64,000 bases of DNA from Necropsobacter massiliensis (GCF_000827595.2 NZ_LN776189.1:124001-188000), one strand, 5' to 3'; counted from the first letter of the stretch, positions 38,850 to 48,542 are shown. Notes: generated by a model from the sequence alone, not told the origin. Made by a program: numbers and translations.

Positions 38850-39790
38850 AAATTATCTTAGCTAATCCGCGCGGTTTTTGTGCCGGCGTGGATCGTGCGA
38901 TCAGTATTGTGGAACTGGCGCTGGAAATTCACGGTGCGCCGATTTATGTGCGGCACGAAGTGGTGCATAACCGTTTTGTAGTGAACGGATTACGTCAGCG
39001 CGGCGCGATTTTTGTGGAAGAATTAAACGAAGTGCCGGACGGGGCGATTGTAATTTTTTCCGCGCACGGCGTATCACAAGCGGTGCGTCAGGAAGCCAAA
39101 AATCGTGAACTGAAAGTGTTCGACGCCACCTGTCCGCTGGTTACTAAAGTGCATATGCAGGTGGCGCGCGCCAGTCGCAAAGGAACGCAAGCGATTCTGA
39201 TCGGACATGAGGGGCATCCGGAAGTGGAAGGTACCATGGGTCAGTATGATAACCGCGAGGGCGGCATTTATCTGGTGGAAAATGTCGAAGATATCGCCAA
39301 ATTGTCGCTGCGTAAGGAGGATGACATCACCTTTATGACCCAAACCACGCTGTCTATTGATGACACCAGCGAGGTGATCGAAGCGCTGAAACAAAAATAT
39401 CCGGCAATTCAGGGACCGCGCAAGAATGATATTTGTTATGCCACCACCAATCGCCAGCAGGCGGTGCGCGAGCTGGCGAAACAGTCGGATCTGGTTATTG
39501 TGGTCGGCTCAAAAAATTCTTCCAATTCCAACCGTCTGGCGGAGCTGGCTTCGCGTATGGGGGTGAGCGCAAAACTGATTGACGATGCTGATGATATTGA
39601 ACCGCAATGGCTGGATAACGTGAAAGTAATCGGGGTTACTGCGGGCGCTTCGGCACCGGAAGTACTGGTACAATCCGTTGTCGCCCGCTTAAAGGCATTG
39701 GGCGTGGAAACGGTGGAGGAATTGCAGGGTTGCGAGGAAAATACCGTGTTTGAAGTGCCGAGAGAATTGCGCATAAGCCCGGTTGAATAA
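38846..39790 (+). CDS. ispH: 4-hydroxy-3-methylbut-2-enyl diphosphate reductase
   Basis: Last enzyme of the MEP isoprenoid pathway, yielding IPP and DMAPP with a [4Fe-4S] cluster. The three cluster cysteines are in [10 protein letters not shown] (Cys12), [11 protein letters not shown] and [11 protein letters not shown], and the proton-relay Glu lies in [14 protein letters not shown]. 314 residues, matching E. coli IspH. It follows lspA with a 4-bp overlap and ends the ileS-lspA-ispH group. Confidence 0.97.
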   Translation: MKIILANPRGFCAGVDRAISIVELALEIHGAPIYVRHEVVHNRFVVNGLRQRGAIFVEELNEVPDGAIVIFSAHGVSQAVRQEAKNRELKVFDATCPLVTKVHMQVARASRKGTQAILIGHEGHPEVEGTMGQYDNREGGIYLVENVEDIAKLSLRKEDDITFMTQTTLSIDDTSEVIEALKQKYPAIQGPRKNDICYATTNRQQAVRELAKQSDLVIVVGSKNSSNSNRLAELASRMGVSAKLIDDADDIEPQWLDNVKVIGVTAGASAPEVLVQSVVARLKALGVETVEELQGCEENTVFEVPRELRISPVE

Positions 39791-39892
39791 TGGAGCGGCG
39801 CCACGTTAAGCACTTATGGTGGCACGGTTTCGGCAGCATTGGCTTGTCGGTTTATAGTGGTTGCAGCAGGCTTAAAAACTTTGCCATTTTTA

Positions 39893-39938
39893 ACCGCACT
39901 TTTTATTCACTTTGCGATCCGGATCGTAAAAGTGCGGT
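39893..39938 (+). terminator. Inverted USS pair enclosing the comE1 CRP-S site
   Basis: ACCGCACTTTT (39893-39903) and AAAAGTGCGGT (39928-39938) are perfect 11-bp arms with a 24-base interior that contains CGATCCGGATCG, itself a perfect palindrome. In RNA this could end ispH transcripts; in DNA the interior is the regulatory site listed next. Confidence 0.5.
39911..39930 (+). promoter_or_regulatory. CRP-S (competence, Sxy-dependent) site upstream of comE1
   Basis: TTTGCGATCCGGATCGTAAA has the TGCGA-N6-TCGTA core that distinguishes Pasteurellaceae CRP-S sites from ordinary CRP sites (TGTGA-N6-TCACA). It is centred about 107 bases before the comE1 start. comE1 is a known member of the competence regulon in Haemophilus, so control by CRP with Sxy is expected. 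Confidence 0.75.
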
Positions 39939-39980
39939 CGTTAAGTTGTCAGTTTTTGTCTTTTCGTACACAGTAATGCC

Positions 39981-39999
39981 CGTTGGATTAAATCCAACG
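39981..39999 (+). repeat. Inverted repeat in the comE1 leader
   Basis: CGTTGGATT A AATCCAACG, perfect 9-bp arms with one central base, 29 bases before the comE1 ATG. With a necessarily small loop it could fold in mRNA or serve as a protein-binding site; no T-tract follows. Confidence 0.55.
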
Positions 40000-40027
40000 A
40001 CCGCTTAACTAGACAAAAGGACAGATT

Positions 40028-40351
40028 ATGAAAACAGTTAACGCGCTTTTCAGCGCATTCTTTTTATTCATCGCCCTGTGCGGCACAACCGCCTTTGCCC
40101 AACCGGCTAAAAATGCGCAAGACGAGCAGCCGAGCGCGGAGGTTGTAGTCGGCGATAAGCTGAATATCAACGCGGCGAGTGCGGAAGAGATTGAAAAATC
40201 CCTGCTTGGTATCGGCGCGAAAAAAGCGCAGGCGGTGGTTGAGTATCGCGAAAAGCACGGTAATTTTACCGCTCTTGAGCAATTACTGGAGGTGCAGGGG
40301 ATCGGTAAAGCGACGTTGGATAAAAACAGAGCGCGCATCAGATTGAATTAG
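40028..40351 (+). CDS. comE1: Competence DNA-binding protein ComE1 (ComEA-type helix-hairpin-helix)
   Basis: Periplasmic DNA-binding protein that helps pull transforming DNA across the outer membrane. 107 residues: a Sec signal peptide (MKTVNALFSAFFLFIALCGTTAFA), a short linker, then the ComEA helix-hairpin-helix pair, LNINAASAEEIEKSLLGIGAKKAQAVVEYR and LLEVQGIGKATLDKNRARI. AAGGACAG precedes the ATG. It stands alone with a CRP-S site upstream and a terminator downstream. It is the only clear DNA-uptake machinery gene in this window, and fits the dense USS content. Confidence 0.93.
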   Translation: MKTVNALFSAFFLFIALCGTTAFAQPAKNAQDEQPSAEVVVGDKLNINAASAEEIEKSLLGIGAKKAQAVVEYREKHGNFTALEQLLEVQGIGKATLDKNRARIRLN

Positions 40352-40378
40352 TCCGCAAATCCGTAACCTTATTTTGCC

Positions 40379-40413
40379 AAGCCGAAACCGTTAGGTATTC
40401 GGCTTTTGTTATT
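40379..40413 (+). terminator. Terminator after comE1
   Basis: AAGCCGAA, an 11-base loop, TTCGGCTT followed by TTGTTATTTT; 8-bp perfect stem, 27 bases after the stop. Confidence 0.8.
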
Positions 40414-40459
40414 TTCAGCGTATAATTAAACGCGATTCCAACCCATTCAAGGAGTGAAC

Positions 40460-41056
40460 ATGAAACAGAAAATCGTGCTTGCCACCGGCAATCCGGGCAA
40501 AGTAAAAGAAATGGCGGATGTGCTGGCGGACTTCGGCTTTGAAGTGGTGGCGCAGTCCGATTTGGCGATTGAAAGTCCGCCGGAAACCGGTCTGACCTTT
40601 GTCGAAAATGCCATTTTAAAAGCGCGCCATGCAGCGAAGATGTCTGGTTTGCCAGCAATTGCCGATGACAGCGGGCTGGTGGTTGCGGCGCTGGGCGGTG
40701 AGCCGGGGTTATACTCCGCCCGTTATGCCGGAGTGGACGGCGAGAATGCCGATGATGCAAACCGGCGTAAATTGCTGGAAAATTTGGCGCAGATTCCGGC
40801 AGAAAAACGGCAGGCGAAATTTGTCAGTTGTATTGTCATGTTGATGCACGAAACCGATCCGTCGCCGATTATCGCCGAGGGAGAATGCGTAGGTAGCATC
40901 ACCTTTGAAGAACGCGGCAGCAATGGTTTTGGCTATGACAGCCTGTTTTTCTATCCGGACAAAAACTGTACCTTCGGCGAGTTAGAACGCGCCGAGAAAA
41001 AACGCATTTCTCATCGTGCCAGAGCGCTGGCGGTGCTGCAAGAGCGTTTGAAATAA
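40460..41056 (+). CDS. rdgB: dITP/XTP pyrophosphatase (RdgB/HAM1 family)
   Basis: House-cleaning enzyme hydrolysing dITP, ITP and XTP. 198 residues with the family blocks [13 protein letters not shown] at the N-terminus, [40 protein letters not shown] and the C-terminal [11 protein letters not shown] / [13 protein letters not shown] 40460 follows AAGGAG by 6 bases; the GTG two codons earlier overlaps that site. The stop overlaps the hemW start as TAATG. Confidence 0.95.
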   Translation: MKQKIVLATGNPGKVKEMADVLADFGFEVVAQSDLAIESPPETGLTFVENAILKARHAAKMSGLPAIADDSGLVVAALGGEPGLYSARYAGVDGENADDANRRKLLENLAQIPAEKRQAKFVSCIVMLMHETDPSPIIAEGECVGSITFEERGSNGFGYDSLFFYPDKNCTFGELERAEKKRISHRARALAVLQERLK

Positions 41057-42204
41057 TGCTGATACCGCCGCCTCTCAGCCTGTATATTCATATTCCGTGG
41101 TGCGTGCAAAAATGCCCTTACTGCGATTTTAATTCGCATGCACAGAAAGGCGCCGTTCCCGAGCGGGATTATCTGCATCACCTGCTGGCGGATTTGGAGC
41201 AGGATCTGGTGCGATACCGTCATTACATTAATGATCGGGCGCTGCATTCCATTTTTATCGGTGGCGGTACGCCGAGCCTGTTTTCCGCCGAGGGGATTGC
41301 ATTTTTATTACACCGTATCCGACAGCGCATTCCTTTTGAAGCGGAAATTGAAATAACGCTGGAAGCCAACCCCGGTACGGCGGAAGCCCAGCGTTTTATC
41401 GGCTATGCCGAGGCCGGGGTAAACCGCATTTCCATGGGCGTGCAAAGTTTTAACGATGAAAAATTGCGCAGCCTCGGGCGGATTCACAATGCCGACGAAG
41501 CTAAAAGTGCGGTCGGTTTTGCCAAAGTTTGCGGGCTGAAATCGTTTAATCTGGATCTGATGCACGGGCTGCCGGCACAGAGCACGGCACAGGCGCTTGC
41601 AGATCTGCATCAGGCGATTGCATTAGCGCCGCCGCATTTGTCTTGGTATCAGCTGACGATTGAACCCAATACCCTGTTTGCTTCACGACCGCCGACATTG
41701 CCTGATGACGATGAGCTGTGGTCGATCTTTGAGCAGGGACATCGTTTATTGACGCAGGCGGGATATCAACAATATGAAACTTCCGCCTATGCCAAAGCGG
41801 GCTATCAGTGCCAGCATAATCTTAATTATTGGCGTTTCGGTGATTATCTGGCGCTCGGTTGCGGCGCGCACGGCAAGCTGAGTGCCGCCGACGGCGAGAT
41901 TATCCGCTTTTGCAAAACCAAACACCCGCGTGGCTATTTGCGCGGTGATTATCTGTATGAAGAAAAAGCGGTAGCGGCGGCGGAGCGCCCTTTTGAGTTT
42001 TTTATGAATCGTTTCCGTCTGCTGGAACCGGTGCCGAAAGCGGCGTTTGAACAACTTACCGCGCTGCCGTTAAGTGCGGTGCAACAACCAACCGATTTAG
42101 CGCTGGCACGGCAATATATCACGGAAACCGACCGCACTTGGCAGGTGACTGAGCACGGCAAGTTGTTTTTAAACGAGTTGCTAACGCTGTTTTTACCGGA
42201 ATAG
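41056..42204 (+). CDS. hemW: Radical SAM haem chaperone HemW (HemN-like)
   Basis: Radical SAM protein that delivers haem to respiratory enzymes; often misnamed coproporphyrinogen oxidase. 382 residues with the cluster motif CVQKCPYCDF near residue 16. The fourth cysteine found in true HemN (CxxxCxxCxC) is Phe here, which points to HemW. GGGTPSLF, ANPGT and GVNRISMGVQSF are further family blocks, and the HemN_C region begins near residue 300. Coupled to rdgB by a TAATG overlap. Three USS cores (41508, 42070, 42130). Confidence 0.94.
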   Translation: MLIPPPLSLYIHIPWCVQKCPYCDFNSHAQKGAVPERDYLHHLLADLEQDLVRYRHYINDRALHSIFIGGGTPSLFSAEGIAFLLHRIRQRIPFEAEIEITLEANPGTAEAQRFIGYAEAGVNRISMGVQSFNDEKLRSLGRIHNADEAKSAVGFAKVCGLKSFNLDLMHGLPAQSTAQALADLHQAIALAPPHLSWYQLTIEPNTLFASRPPTLPDDDELWSIFEQGHRLLTQAGYQQYETSAYAKAGYQCQHNLNYWRFGDYLALGCGAHGKLSAADGEIIRFCKTKHPRGYLRGDYLYEEKAVAAAERPFEFFMNRFRLLEPVPKAAFEQLTALPLSAVQQPTDLALARQYITETDRTWQVTEHGKLFLNELLTLFLPE

Positions 42205-42305
42205 GGCTTGTGTATCCGGTCCAATAGCATTAAAGTATGGCGGTTACAGGCAAACGTTTACGTCAGGCGGCGATTGAGTTTCCCCGTCTGCATAAAGGAA
42301 AGAAT

Positions 42306-42965
42306 ATGGATCAATTAACCATGAAAAAACAGGCGGCGCAGGCAGCGTTAGCCTATGTAAAAGCGGATACCATTGTCGGCGTTGGCAGCGGTTCGACGGT
42401 AAACTGTTTTATTGAAGCGCTCGGTACGCTGAAAAACCAGATTAAAGGCGCGGTGGCGGCGTCGAAACATTCGGAAGAATTATTGAGAAAGCAAGGCATT
42501 GAAGTGTTCAGTGCCAACGATGTGTCAAGTTTGGATATTTATGTGGACGGCGCCGATGAGGTGAATCCGCAGAAAATGATGATTAAAGGCGGCGGCGCGG
42601 CGCTGACACGTGAAAAAATTGTGGCTGCATTAGCAAAAAAATTCATCTGCATCGTGGATAGCAGCAAACGGGTAGATGTGTTAGGCTCTACATTCGCCCT
42701 GCCGGTGGAAGTGATTCCGATGGCGCGTTCGCAAGTAGCGCGCAAATTGGTTGCGCTGGGCGGTTTGCCGGAATATCGCGAAGGCGTTGTGACCGATAAC
42801 GGTAATGTGATTTTAGACGTATATAATTTTAAAATTATGAACCCGGTGGAAATGGAAAAAACCTTGAATAATGTCGCCGGCGTGGTCACTAACGGGATTT
42901 TCGCCCTGCGCGCGGCGGATATTATTATTGTCGGCACTCCCGACGGTACTGAAATCATTGAATAA
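42306..42965 (+). CDS. rpiA: Ribose-5-phosphate isomerase A
   Basis: Interconverts ribose-5-phosphate and ribulose-5-phosphate in the pentose phosphate pathway. 219 residues with [16 protein letters not shown] (phosphate loop), [27 protein letters not shown] carrying the catalytic Asp/Glu/Lys set, and [12 protein letters not shown] near the C-terminus. ATG 42306 has AAGGAAAG upstream. serA follows 25 bp later, the same rpiA-serA pairing as in E. coli. Confidence 0.96.
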   Translation: MDQLTMKKQAAQAALAYVKADTIVGVGSGSTVNCFIEALGTLKNQIKGAVAASKHSEELLRKQGIEVFSANDVSSLDIYVDGADEVNPQKMMIKGGGAALTREKIVAALAKKFICIVDSSKRVDVLGSTFALPVEVIPMARSQVARKLVALGGLPEYREGVVTDNGNVILDVYNFKIMNPVEMEKTLNNVAGVVTNGIFALRAADIIIVGTPDGTEIIE

Positions 42966-42990
42966 TCATAAATCATTACGGAGAGCAAAC

Positions 42991-44223
42991 ATGACAGCAA
43001 AAGTATCGCTGGATAAATCAAAAATTAAGTTTTTACTTTTGGAAGGCGTACACCAGAACGCGTTGGACGTATTGCATGCGGCGGGTTACACCAATATCGA
43101 ATATCATAAAAAAGCGCTGGCGCCGGAAGAACTGAAAGAGGCGATTAAAGATGCACATTTCGTCGGGCTGCGCTCGCGCACGCATCTGACCGCCGAAATT
43201 TTGGAACATGCCGGTAAGCTGATTGCCATCGGTTGTTTTTGTATCGGTACCAATCAGGTGGATTTGGAGGCGGCAAAAGCGCGCGGTATTCCAGTGTTTA
43301 ATGCGCCATTTTCCAATACCCGTTCGGTTGCCGAGCTGGTGCTGGGTGAAATTTTGCTGTTGATGCGCAATATCCCGCAGGCGAATGCGGAAGTACACCG
43401 CGGGTTATGGAACAAATCCGCCGTTGGTTCGCACGAAGTGCGCGGCAAAAAACTGGGGATCGTAGGCTACGGACATATCGGTTCGCAGCTGAGTATCGTT
43501 GCTGAATCGCTGGGCATGAACGTCTTTTTCTATGATCTGGAAACCAAATTACCGCTTGGTAATGCGCAGCAGGTGAGTACGTTGGAAGAGCTGTTGTCCG
43601 GCTGCGATGTGATCTCGCTGCACGTGCCGGAAAATGCCTCAACCAAGAATTTAATGAGCGCGGAGCGTATCGCACAGCTCAAACAGGATTGTATTTTTAT
43701 CAATGCGGCACGCGGCACGGTGGTGGATATTGATGCGCTGGCGCAGGCGTTGAAAGAAGGTCGCATTCGCGGTGCCGCCATTGACGTATTCCCGCAGGAA
43801 CCGGCGTCGATTAATGAAGAATTCGTTTCGCCGTTGCGTGAATTTGACAATGTTCTGTTGACCCCACATATCGGCGGTTCCACGGCGGAAGCACAGGAAA
43901 ATATCGGTACTGAGGTGGCGACCAAATTCGTCAAATATTCTGACAATGGTTCCACTTTATCGGCGGTGAATTTTCCGGAAGTGTCTTTACCGGAGCATCG
44001 TACCGCCAAACGGTTGCTGCATATTCATGAAAATCGCCCGGGTATTTTGAATAAAATCAACCAATTATTTGTGGATGCCAATATTAACGTGGCGGCACAA
44101 TATTTGCAGACCGATTCGAAAATCGGTTATGTGGTCATTGACGTAGAAACCGATGACAGCAGTGAATTGCTCCAGCAATTACGCGCAATTGACGGTACTA
44201 TTCGCGCTCGCGTGCTGTTCTAA
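42991..44223 (+). CDS. serA: D-3-phosphoglycerate dehydrogenase
   Basis: First committed enzyme of serine synthesis. 410 residues: catalytic halves around an NAD Rossmann domain (LGIVGYGHIGSQLS, about residue 153), active-site Arg in NAARGTVVD, Glu in the DVFPQEP region and His in LLTPHIGGST, and a C-terminal ACT domain (LLHIHENRPGILNKINQLF to the end), the site of serine feedback in E. coli SerA. ATG 42991 follows GGAGAG by about 6 bases. Confidence 0.96.
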   Translation: MTAKVSLDKSKIKFLLLEGVHQNALDVLHAAGYTNIEYHKKALAPEELKEAIKDAHFVGLRSRTHLTAEILEHAGKLIAIGCFCIGTNQVDLEAAKARGIPVFNAPFSNTRSVAELVLGEILLLMRNIPQANAEVHRGLWNKSAVGSHEVRGKKLGIVGYGHIGSQLSIVAESLGMNVFFYDLETKLPLGNAQQVSTLEELLSGCDVISLHVPENASTKNLMSAERIAQLKQDCIFINAARGTVVDIDALAQALKEGRIRGAAIDVFPQEPASINEEFVSPLREFDNVLLTPHIGGSTAEAQENIGTEVATKFVKYSDNGSTLSAVNFPEVSLPEHRTAKRLLHIHENRPGILNKINQLFVDANINVAAQYLQTDSKIGYVVIDVETDDSSELLQQLRAIDGTIRARVLF

Positions 44224-44230
44224 TCTGTTC

Positions 44231-44256
44231 GGCGGTTTTGATTAGCCGCCGTTTTT
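44231..44256 (+). terminator. Terminator after serA
   Basis: GGCGG and CCGCC arms around TTTTGATTAG, followed by GTTTTT; lies 7 bases after the serA stop and just before an inverted USS pair. Confidence 0.65.
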
Positions 44257-44260
44257 CAGC

Positions 44261-44304
44261 AAAGTGCGGTTGATTTTTTAGTAAAAAATTGACCGCACTT
44301 TTTT
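44261..44304 (+). terminator. Inverted USS pair between serA and mltG
   Basis: AAAGTGCGGT (44261-44270) and ACCGCACTTT (44292-44301), with the A/T-rich interior also complementary (ATTTTTT / AAAAAAT), followed by TTT. A second, longer terminator-like stem after serA. Confidence 0.7.
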
Positions 44305-44356
44305 GTTGTCCTGTGTTACACTTGCCGATAATTTTTATCGGTGGTTAACTGTTTGT

Positions 44357-45397
44357 ATGAAGAAATGTTTTTCTGTTCTTTTGATTTTGCTGATGCTTGC
44401 CAGCGGTAGTGCGTGGTGGGGGTATCGACAGCTGTTAGGCTTTGCCGCACAACCGGTGCAGGTGGCACATTCGGATCAGCTCTTGACCGTTGAACGCGGT
44501 GTAACCGGCACTAAACTGGCGGCATTGTTGGAACAACAAGGCTTGCTGCAAGATGCGCGTCTGCTGCCTTGGTTGCTGAAACTACAGCCGCAGCTGAATA
44601 AAGTCAAAGCGGGAACTTATTCATTAAACGGCGTGCATACCGTCGCCGACTTATTACAGGTGCTGAATGCGGGCAAAGAGGCGCAGTTCAGTGTTCAATT
44701 TATTGAAGGAGATACCTTTAAAAGCTGGCGAAAAAAACTGGAAAACGCACCGCACTTAGCGCAAACCCTACAGGGAAAAAACGAAGCGGAGATTTATCAC
44801 CTGCTGGCACTGCCGCAGGATTTTGCGGCGCCAGCGAAAATCGAAGGTTGGCTGTATCCCGATACTTATCACTATACCCCCGGTTCTTCCGATCTTGAGC
44901 TGTTGCAACGTGCTGCGGCGCAAATGAAAAAACGCTTGGCGCAGGCTTGGGCGCAGCGAGATAACGCCTTGCCGCTGGAAAATCCGTACCAGATGCTGAT
45001 TTTAGCGTCCATTGTGGAAAAGGAAACCGCATTGACCACCGAGCGTGGCAAAATCGCTGGCGTATTTGTTAACCGCTTGAATAATAATATGAAATTACAG
45101 ACGGATCCGACCGTGATTTACGGCATGGGCGAGCATTATACGGGCAATATCCGGCGTAAGGATTTGGAACAGGCAACGCCTTACAATACCTATGTGATTG
45201 ACGGATTGCCGCCGACGCCGATCGCCATGCCGAGTGAAAGTGCTTTAATGGCGGTAGCGCAGCCGGAAAAACATGATTTTTTATATTTTGTGGCGGACGG
45301 TAGCGGCGGGCATAAATTCAGTCGCACGTTGACAGAACATCATCGCGCGGTGCAGGAATATTTGCGCTGGTATCGTACTCAGCAGGGACAGAAATAA
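44357..45397 (+). CDS. mltG: Endolytic murein transglycosylase MltG
   Basis: Inner-membrane lytic transglycosylase (YceG family) that cuts nascent glycan strands and sets their length. 346 residues: one N-terminal membrane anchor ([20 protein letters not shown]), a LysM-like region, and the YceG catalytic domain with the Glu in [11 protein letters not shown] and the [12 protein letters not shown] and [14 protein letters not shown] blocks. The gene order mltG-tmk-holB-tatD matches E. coli yceG-tmk-holB-ycfH. Confidence 0.95.
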   Translation: MKKCFSVLLILLMLASGSAWWGYRQLLGFAAQPVQVAHSDQLLTVERGVTGTKLAALLEQQGLLQDARLLPWLLKLQPQLNKVKAGTYSLNGVHTVADLLQVLNAGKEAQFSVQFIEGDTFKSWRKKLENAPHLAQTLQGKNEAEIYHLLALPQDFAAPAKIEGWLYPDTYHYTPGSSDLELLQRAAAQMKKRLAQAWAQRDNALPLENPYQMLILASIVEKETALTTERGKIAGVFVNRLNNNMKLQTDPTVIYGMGEHYTGNIRRKDLEQATPYNTYVIDGLPPTPIAMPSESALMAVAQPEKHDFLYFVADGSGGHKFSRTLTEHHRAVQEYLRWYRTQQGQK

Positions 45398-45408
45398 CAG
45401 GGTGATGT

Positions 45409-46041
45409 ATGAAATCGGGGAAATTTATTGTGGTTGAGGGGCTGGAAGGCGCAGGCAAAACTACCGCACTGCAAACCGTAGTGCAAACTTTGCATGCCGA
45501 AGGCGTAACGGATTTAGTGTTTACCCGTGAGCCGGGCGGCACGCCGTTGGCGGAAAAACTGCGCCAGCTGATTAAGTATGAAAGTGAGGAACCGATAACC
45601 GATAAAGCGGAATTGCTGATGCTGTATGCTGCCCGTATTCAGCTGGTAGAAAATGTGATTAAACCAGCTCTGGCGCAGGGTAAGTGGGTGATCGGCGACC
45701 GGCATGACTTATCTTCGCAGGCTTATCAGGGTGGCGGTCGTCAAATTGATCAAAGGCTATTACAAACTTTAAAGCACACCGTATTGCAGGATTTTGAACC
45801 GGATTTTACCCTGTATCTGGATATTGACCCTGCCGTCGGGCTGGCGCGTGCCAAAGGGCGCGGCGAGCTGGATCGAATTGAGCGGCAGCAATTGGATTTT
45901 TTTCATCGTACCAGAGCGCGTTATTTAGAATTAGTGCAGGCAAATCCGAAAGTCGTGATGATTGATGCCGGGCGGGATCTTGCGCAAGTCGGCGCAGATA
46001 TTCAGGCGGCAGTCAGAAATTTTGTGGAACACAATCAATAA
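45409..46041 (+). CDS. tmk: Thymidylate kinase
   Basis: Phosphorylates dTMP to dTDP. 210 residues with the P-loop [11 protein letters not shown] (about residue 9), [12 protein letters not shown], the DRH motif in [17 protein letters not shown], and the LID region [12 protein letters not shown], the arrangement of the enterobacterial type. It starts 11 bp after mltG and ends 1 bp before holB. Confidence 0.96.
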   Translation: MKSGKFIVVEGLEGAGKTTALQTVVQTLHAEGVTDLVFTREPGGTPLAEKLRQLIKYESEEPITDKAELLMLYAARIQLVENVIKPALAQGKWVIGDRHDLSSQAYQGGGRQIDQRLLQTLKHTVLQDFEPDFTLYLDIDPAVGLARAKGRGELDRIERQQLDFFHRTRARYLELVQANPKVVMIDAGRDLAQVGADIQAAVRNFVEHNQ

Positions 46042-46042
46042 T

Positions 46043-47026
46043 ATGTCCGTAGATTATCCGTGGCTTGGCGAACGTTACGCCGAGATTATCAGCACTTTTC
46101 AGCAAGGTCATGGCCATCATGCGCTGCTGTTCCGCTCCGAACCGGGGCTGGGAACGGAACGTCTGATCAATGATATTGCCGCTTGGCTGCTGTGTCGGAA
46201 TCCGCAGGCGTTACAGCGTTGTGGGCAGTGTCACAGCTGTCGCTTGTTCGCGGCGAGCAATCACCCGGATTTTTATACTTTGGCGCCGCTGGATAATAAA
46301 GACATCAGTATTGAGCAGGTGCGCGACGTCAATGAAAAAATCACCCAGCATGCTCAGCAACAGGGCAATAAAGTGGTGTATATCGCTGCGGCGGAACGGT
46401 TAACCGACGCGGCAGCGAACGCCCTGTTAAAAACGTTGGAAGAACCGCGTCCGAATACTTATTTTTTGTTGCTGGCGGCGCTGTCCGCACCGTTGTTAGC
46501 CACGATTCACAGCCGTTGTCAAACATGGTTGATTCCGCTGCCAGCAGAGGAAACGGCACTGCATTGGCTACAGGCGCAGTGTTCGGCTCCAAGTGAGGAT
46601 ATTTGCACCGCACTGCGCATTAATTATGGGCGCCCGTTAACGGCGCTGGCGGCGTTGCAGCAAGGATGGTTGGCGCAGCGTAAAGATTTCTTGCGCCGAT
46701 TTTGGCTGTTTTATACCCGCCGTTCGCCGCTGGAATTATTAGCGCATTTTGATAAAGAACTGGTTTTTCAGCAGTTGGACTGGCTGGCATCGTTTTTATC
46801 CGACAGCTTAAAGGCGAAACTGGGCGTACATCAGGGCTGGATTAATGCCGATCTGGTGCGCGGCATTGAACAGTTTAGCGCACAGCAAAGCGCCCTTGGT
46901 TTGCTGAAAGCCAACGAAATTGTGCAGCAAGTGCGGTTCGATTTGTTGCGGATTAACGGTGTAAATCAGGAACTGATCCTACTGGATGGGCTCACCCGTT
47001 TAATCACCGAAGTATTTGAAGCCTAA
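46043..47026 (+). CDS. holB: DNA polymerase III delta-prime subunit
   Basis: Clamp-loader subunit of the replicase. 327 residues; the AAA+ P-loop position reads RSEPGLGTERL, without the Lys, as expected for delta-prime, which does not bind ATP productively. The zinc module has four cysteines, CRNPQALQRCGQCHSC. The SRC motif is in IHSRCQTW, and NALLKTLEEP is invariant in the family. It directly follows tmk. A USS core lies at 46929. Confidence 0.94.
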   Translation: MSVDYPWLGERYAEIISTFQQGHGHHALLFRSEPGLGTERLINDIAAWLLCRNPQALQRCGQCHSCRLFAASNHPDFYTLAPLDNKDISIEQVRDVNEKITQHAQQQGNKVVYIAAAERLTDAAANALLKTLEEPRPNTYFLLLAALSAPLLATIHSRCQTWLIPLPAEETALHWLQAQCSAPSEDICTALRINYGRPLTALAALQQGWLAQRKDFLRRFWLFYTRRSPLELLAHFDKELVFQQLDWLASFLSDSLKAKLGVHQGWINADLVRGIEQFSAQQSALGLLKANEIVQQVRFDLLRINGVNQELILLDGLTRLITEVFEA

Positions 47027-47097
47027 AGCCGAAATCAGCGGCTGCGGTTTGTCCGCAACGGATAATATTTAACGTCAATAATAAATAAGGAATCAAT

Positions 47098-47880
47098 GTG
47101 TTTATCGTAGATAGTCATTGTCATTTGGATGCGCTGGATTATGAAAATTTGCATGCCGATATCGCTGATGTGGTGGAAAAAGCAAAGCAGCGCGAGGTGA
47201 AACATCTGCTTGCGGTCGGCGTAACCTTAAGCCGGTTTGAACAAATGTATGCGCAGCTTCAGTCTTTTGCGAACGTTTCGCTGGCGTGCGGCGTACATCC
47301 GCTCGATCTGGATGACGAACCTTTCGATTCTGCGCGGCTGCTGCGTTTGGCAGCGGATAAAAAAGTGGTGGCAATCGGCGAAACTGGACTGGATTATTAT
47401 TACAGCGAACAGAATAAAACCTTACAGCAGGCGGTGTTTGCGCAACAGATTCAAATCGCAAATCAACTGAATAAACCGCTGATTGTGCATACGCGTTGCG
47501 CACGGGAAGATACCCTTGCCCTACTGCAAGAACATCAGGCGCAACAGTGCGGTGGTGTTTTGCACTGTTTTACTGAAAGCTGGGAGATGGCGAAACGGGC
47601 ACTGGATATGGGGTTTTATATTTCCATATCGGGGATTATTACCTTTAAGAATGCGCAGGCGTTGCGCGAAGTGGTGCGCCAAGTGCCGTTGGATCGTCTA
47701 CTGGTGGAAACTGACAGCCCGTATCTTGCGCCGGTGCCTTATCGTGGCAAGCAAAATCAACCTGCCTATGTGCGCGAAGTGTGCGAATATGTGGCAGCGC
47801 TAAAAGGTATGGACGTCGAGCAGTTTGCGCAGATTACCACACGAAATTTCGAGCGTTTATTTAAAATTAATGTACAATAA
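47098..47880 (+). CDS. TatD-family metal-dependent hydrolase (YcfH-like)
   Basis: TIM-barrel hydrolase or 3'-5' exonuclease of the TatD family, 260 residues. Metal ligands are seen in VDSHCHLD (HxH near residue 6), GETGLDYYY (Glu), IVHTRCA (His), VLHCFTES (His) and ETDSPYLAP (Asp). The start is GTG 47098, preceded by AAGGAATCA; an overlapping ATG is out of frame. As the fourth gene of the mltG-tmk-holB cluster it is the YcfH orthologue. Its physiological substrate is unsettled. Confidence 0.92.
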   Translation: MFIVDSHCHLDALDYENLHADIADVVEKAKQREVKHLLAVGVTLSRFEQMYAQLQSFANVSLACGVHPLDLDDEPFDSARLLRLAADKKVVAIGETGLDYYYSEQNKTLQQAVFAQQIQIANQLNKPLIVHTRCAREDTLALLQEHQAQQCGGVLHCFTESWEMAKRALDMGFYISISGIITFKNAQALREVVRQVPLDRLLVETDSPYLAPVPYRGKQNQPAYVREVCEYVAALKGMDVEQFAQITTRNFERLFKINVQ

Positions 47881-47916
47881 ATTAGCGCTAATAGTTGATA
47901 AATGAAGGAAAGTCGC

Positions 47917-48444
47917 ATGAGAAAATTGTTAAAGTATTTTTTCCTTATCGCCATTTTTGCCTTTCATGGATTTTTATTTGCGGTGATCAGTTATGTGATG
48001 CCGCATTATGAAATCACCCGTGTGACCGGCGTTGAAGTGAAACGGGTGGACAAAGACGGGCCGATTACCAAATCCAATCCGGCGGACGGACCGACTCGTG
48101 ATGTGTATTATATTTATACTCAGAAGCCGAATGAAAGCAAAGTGATGGTTTACCGCAACGAAGATACCCGCTGGGGATTTCCGTTTTATTTTAAATTCGG
48201 TTCAGCGGATTTGCAGGCGAAAGCGCAGAGTTTTTCGGTGGAGCATAAATTGGTGCAGGTGAAATATTACGGCTGGCGGATAGTCATGTTGGATGAGTTC
48301 CGCAATGCCACTTCTATTAAGGAAGTGACCTTGGACGAGGGCGCCTCGCACCCGATTTTGGCGTATATTTTCTATTTCTTCCTGCTGATTACGCTGTTTT
48401 TCTCCGTACAATTTGTGCGCGGCTGGTTTGACAGCGAAAAATAA
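47917..48444 (+). CDS. DUF1523 family membrane protein
   Basis: A 175-residue protein of unknown function with an N-terminal membrane segment (YFFLIAIFAFHGFLFAVISYVM), a periplasmic or cytoplasmic beta-rich central part (EITRVTGVEVKRVDKDGP...VYYIYTQ...YRNEDTRWGFPFYFKF) and a C-terminal membrane segment (YIFYFFLLITLFFSVQFV). The RWGFPFYFKF region and YGWR are typical of DUF1523. ATG 47917 is preferred because AAGGAAAG stands 5 bases upstream. It ends with a terminator 43 bases later. Confidence 0.82.
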   Translation: MRKLLKYFFLIAIFAFHGFLFAVISYVMPHYEITRVTGVEVKRVDKDGPITKSNPADGPTRDVYYIYTQKPNESKVMVYRNEDTRWGFPFYFKFGSADLQAKAQSFSVEHKLVQVKYYGWRIVMLDEFRNATSIKEVTLDEGASHPILAYIFYFFLLITLFFSVQFVRGWFDSEK

Positions 48445-48487
48445 TTTCAGTACAACGCGCGATATGCGCGATTTCAATTGGATCAAG

Positions 48488-48518
48488 CTGGTGCGATTTA
48501 CGCACCAGTTTCGTCTTT
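48488..48518 (+). terminator. Terminator after the DUF1523 gene
   Basis: CTGGTGCG, loop ATTTA, CGCACCAG followed by TTTCGTCTTT; perfect 8-bp stem. Confidence 0.8.
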
Positions 48519-48542
48519 CGTTAATCGGATAGAGTAACTATT

